Shown here: one piece after another, positions 63,650 to 64,000 of the stretch | Layout of the letters: the number at the start of each line of letters is the position of its first letter | Numbering within the stretch: position 1 is the stretch's first letter | DNA from: Bombyx mori | Taxonomy: Eukaryota; Arthropoda; Insecta; Lepidoptera; Bombycidae | Assembly (NCBI RefSeq): GCF_030269925.1 | Contig: NC_085109.1 | Location: forward strand, 4,278,001-4,342,000 | Length of the DNA: 64,000 nucleotides | Reading direction: 5' to 3' | Notes under the pieces: generated by a model | Databases searched by the model: none | What the model saw: the letters and a program-made list of their open reading frames with translations, nothing else | Told to the model about the DNA's origin: nothing | Program-made: the position numbers and the translations under genes

Positions 63650-64000
63650 TCGATGGCACTATACGGAGCACCCGTCTGGTGCCACGTCCTTACCCACGAG
63701 AAGGTCGCCGCGCTGCGACGCCGGCAGCGCGCGATCGCAGTTATTCAATGATACCTCACAGTCTCCTACGAGGCGGCGCGCCCTAGCGCAAGTGCAGCCG
63801 GAGCGCGGGGGCTCCAATATCGGCAGTCCGTGCTGGAGGCGTGGTCTCGTCGTTTGGCGGACCCGTCGGCCGGCCTCCGTACCGTCGAGGCGATCTGCCC
63901 GGTTCTCGCGGACTGGGTGGGCCGCGACCGTGGAAGTCTCACCTCCGGCTACCTGTGCAGACTCACAAGACATTTTACCACCATGCAAACTTCTTACCGC
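63650..64000 (+). pseudogene. R1/jockey-type LINE reverse-transcriptase C-terminus
   Basis: The frame reads MALYGAPVWCHVL, LRRRQRAIAV, a TGA stop, then LTVSYEAARPSA and LEAWSRRLADPSAGLRTVEA, running off the window end. LYGAPVW and the QR.IA.....Y.TVSYEAA block are hallmarks of the region after the RT core in R1- and jockey-like LINEs. The stop at 63749-63751 lies inside the conserved block, so it is a dead copy. Its GC content is far above the surroundings, as is usual for these LINEs. Confidence 0.8.

Overview
This 64-kb window is AT-rich, gene-poor, repeat-saturated nuclear DNA of a lepidopteran, almost certainly the silkworm Bombyx mori or a very close relative. The evidence is about twenty copies or fragments of a tRNA-headed SINE that I recognise as Bm1, a mariner transposase with the D,D37D signature of the silkworm 'mori' mariner subfamily, and many small Helitrons with TC..CTAG ends between A and T. 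There is no bacterial-style gene organisation, no CRISPR array and no operon. Nearly every recognisable feature is a transposable element or its debris.

Layout. 0-12 kb: Helitrons, Bm1 copies, duplicated blocks, a TIR element (6527-6945) and a pentanucleotide satellite beside a tRNA-like SINE head. 12-27 kb: Bm1 and a second SINE-like family (here 'family B'), a third repeat (here 'family C'), several Helitrons, and a foldback element family invaded elsewhere by Bm1 and by a Helitron. 27.97-29.27 kb: a complete mariner (1301 bp, TA duplication, inverted repeats, uninterrupted 346-codon transposase). 32-35 kb: a GC-rich island between two directly repeated MITEs. It carries the best candidate host gene, a small intronless minus-strand gene with a TATA box, initiator, E-boxes and poly(A) signal, whose C-terminal helix pair resembles the Orange motif of Hairy/E(spl) proteins. 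41.26-44.53 kb: an apparently full-length RTE-type LINE with an uninterrupted 997-codon endonuclease/reverse transcriptase frame. 44.7-45.1 kb: a broken P-element/THAP9-like transposase. 45.19-45.65 kb: the only full-length Bm1 with its tRNA head. 45.95-46.81 kb: a miniature LTR element (TRIM) with identical 181-bp LTRs. 53.5-58.1 kb: a nested Helitron complex in which a 2-kb Helitron carrying a tandem array of about 400-bp hairpin-containing units sits inside another Helitron. 60-64 kb: LINE and Ty3/gypsy-like debris, including a pol-end/gag/protease mosaic.

Two Helitron insertions can be proved inside the window, because paralogous copies give the uninterrupted empty sites and both lie exactly between A and T. 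The relative order of many insertions can be read the same way. The mariner, the RTE LINE and the TRIM look young (open frames or identical LTRs); most other repeats are old and broken.

Limits: all family names come from recognition of motifs, with no database search. Boundaries of degenerate repeats are approximate. Coding exons of an intron-rich host gene could be missed.
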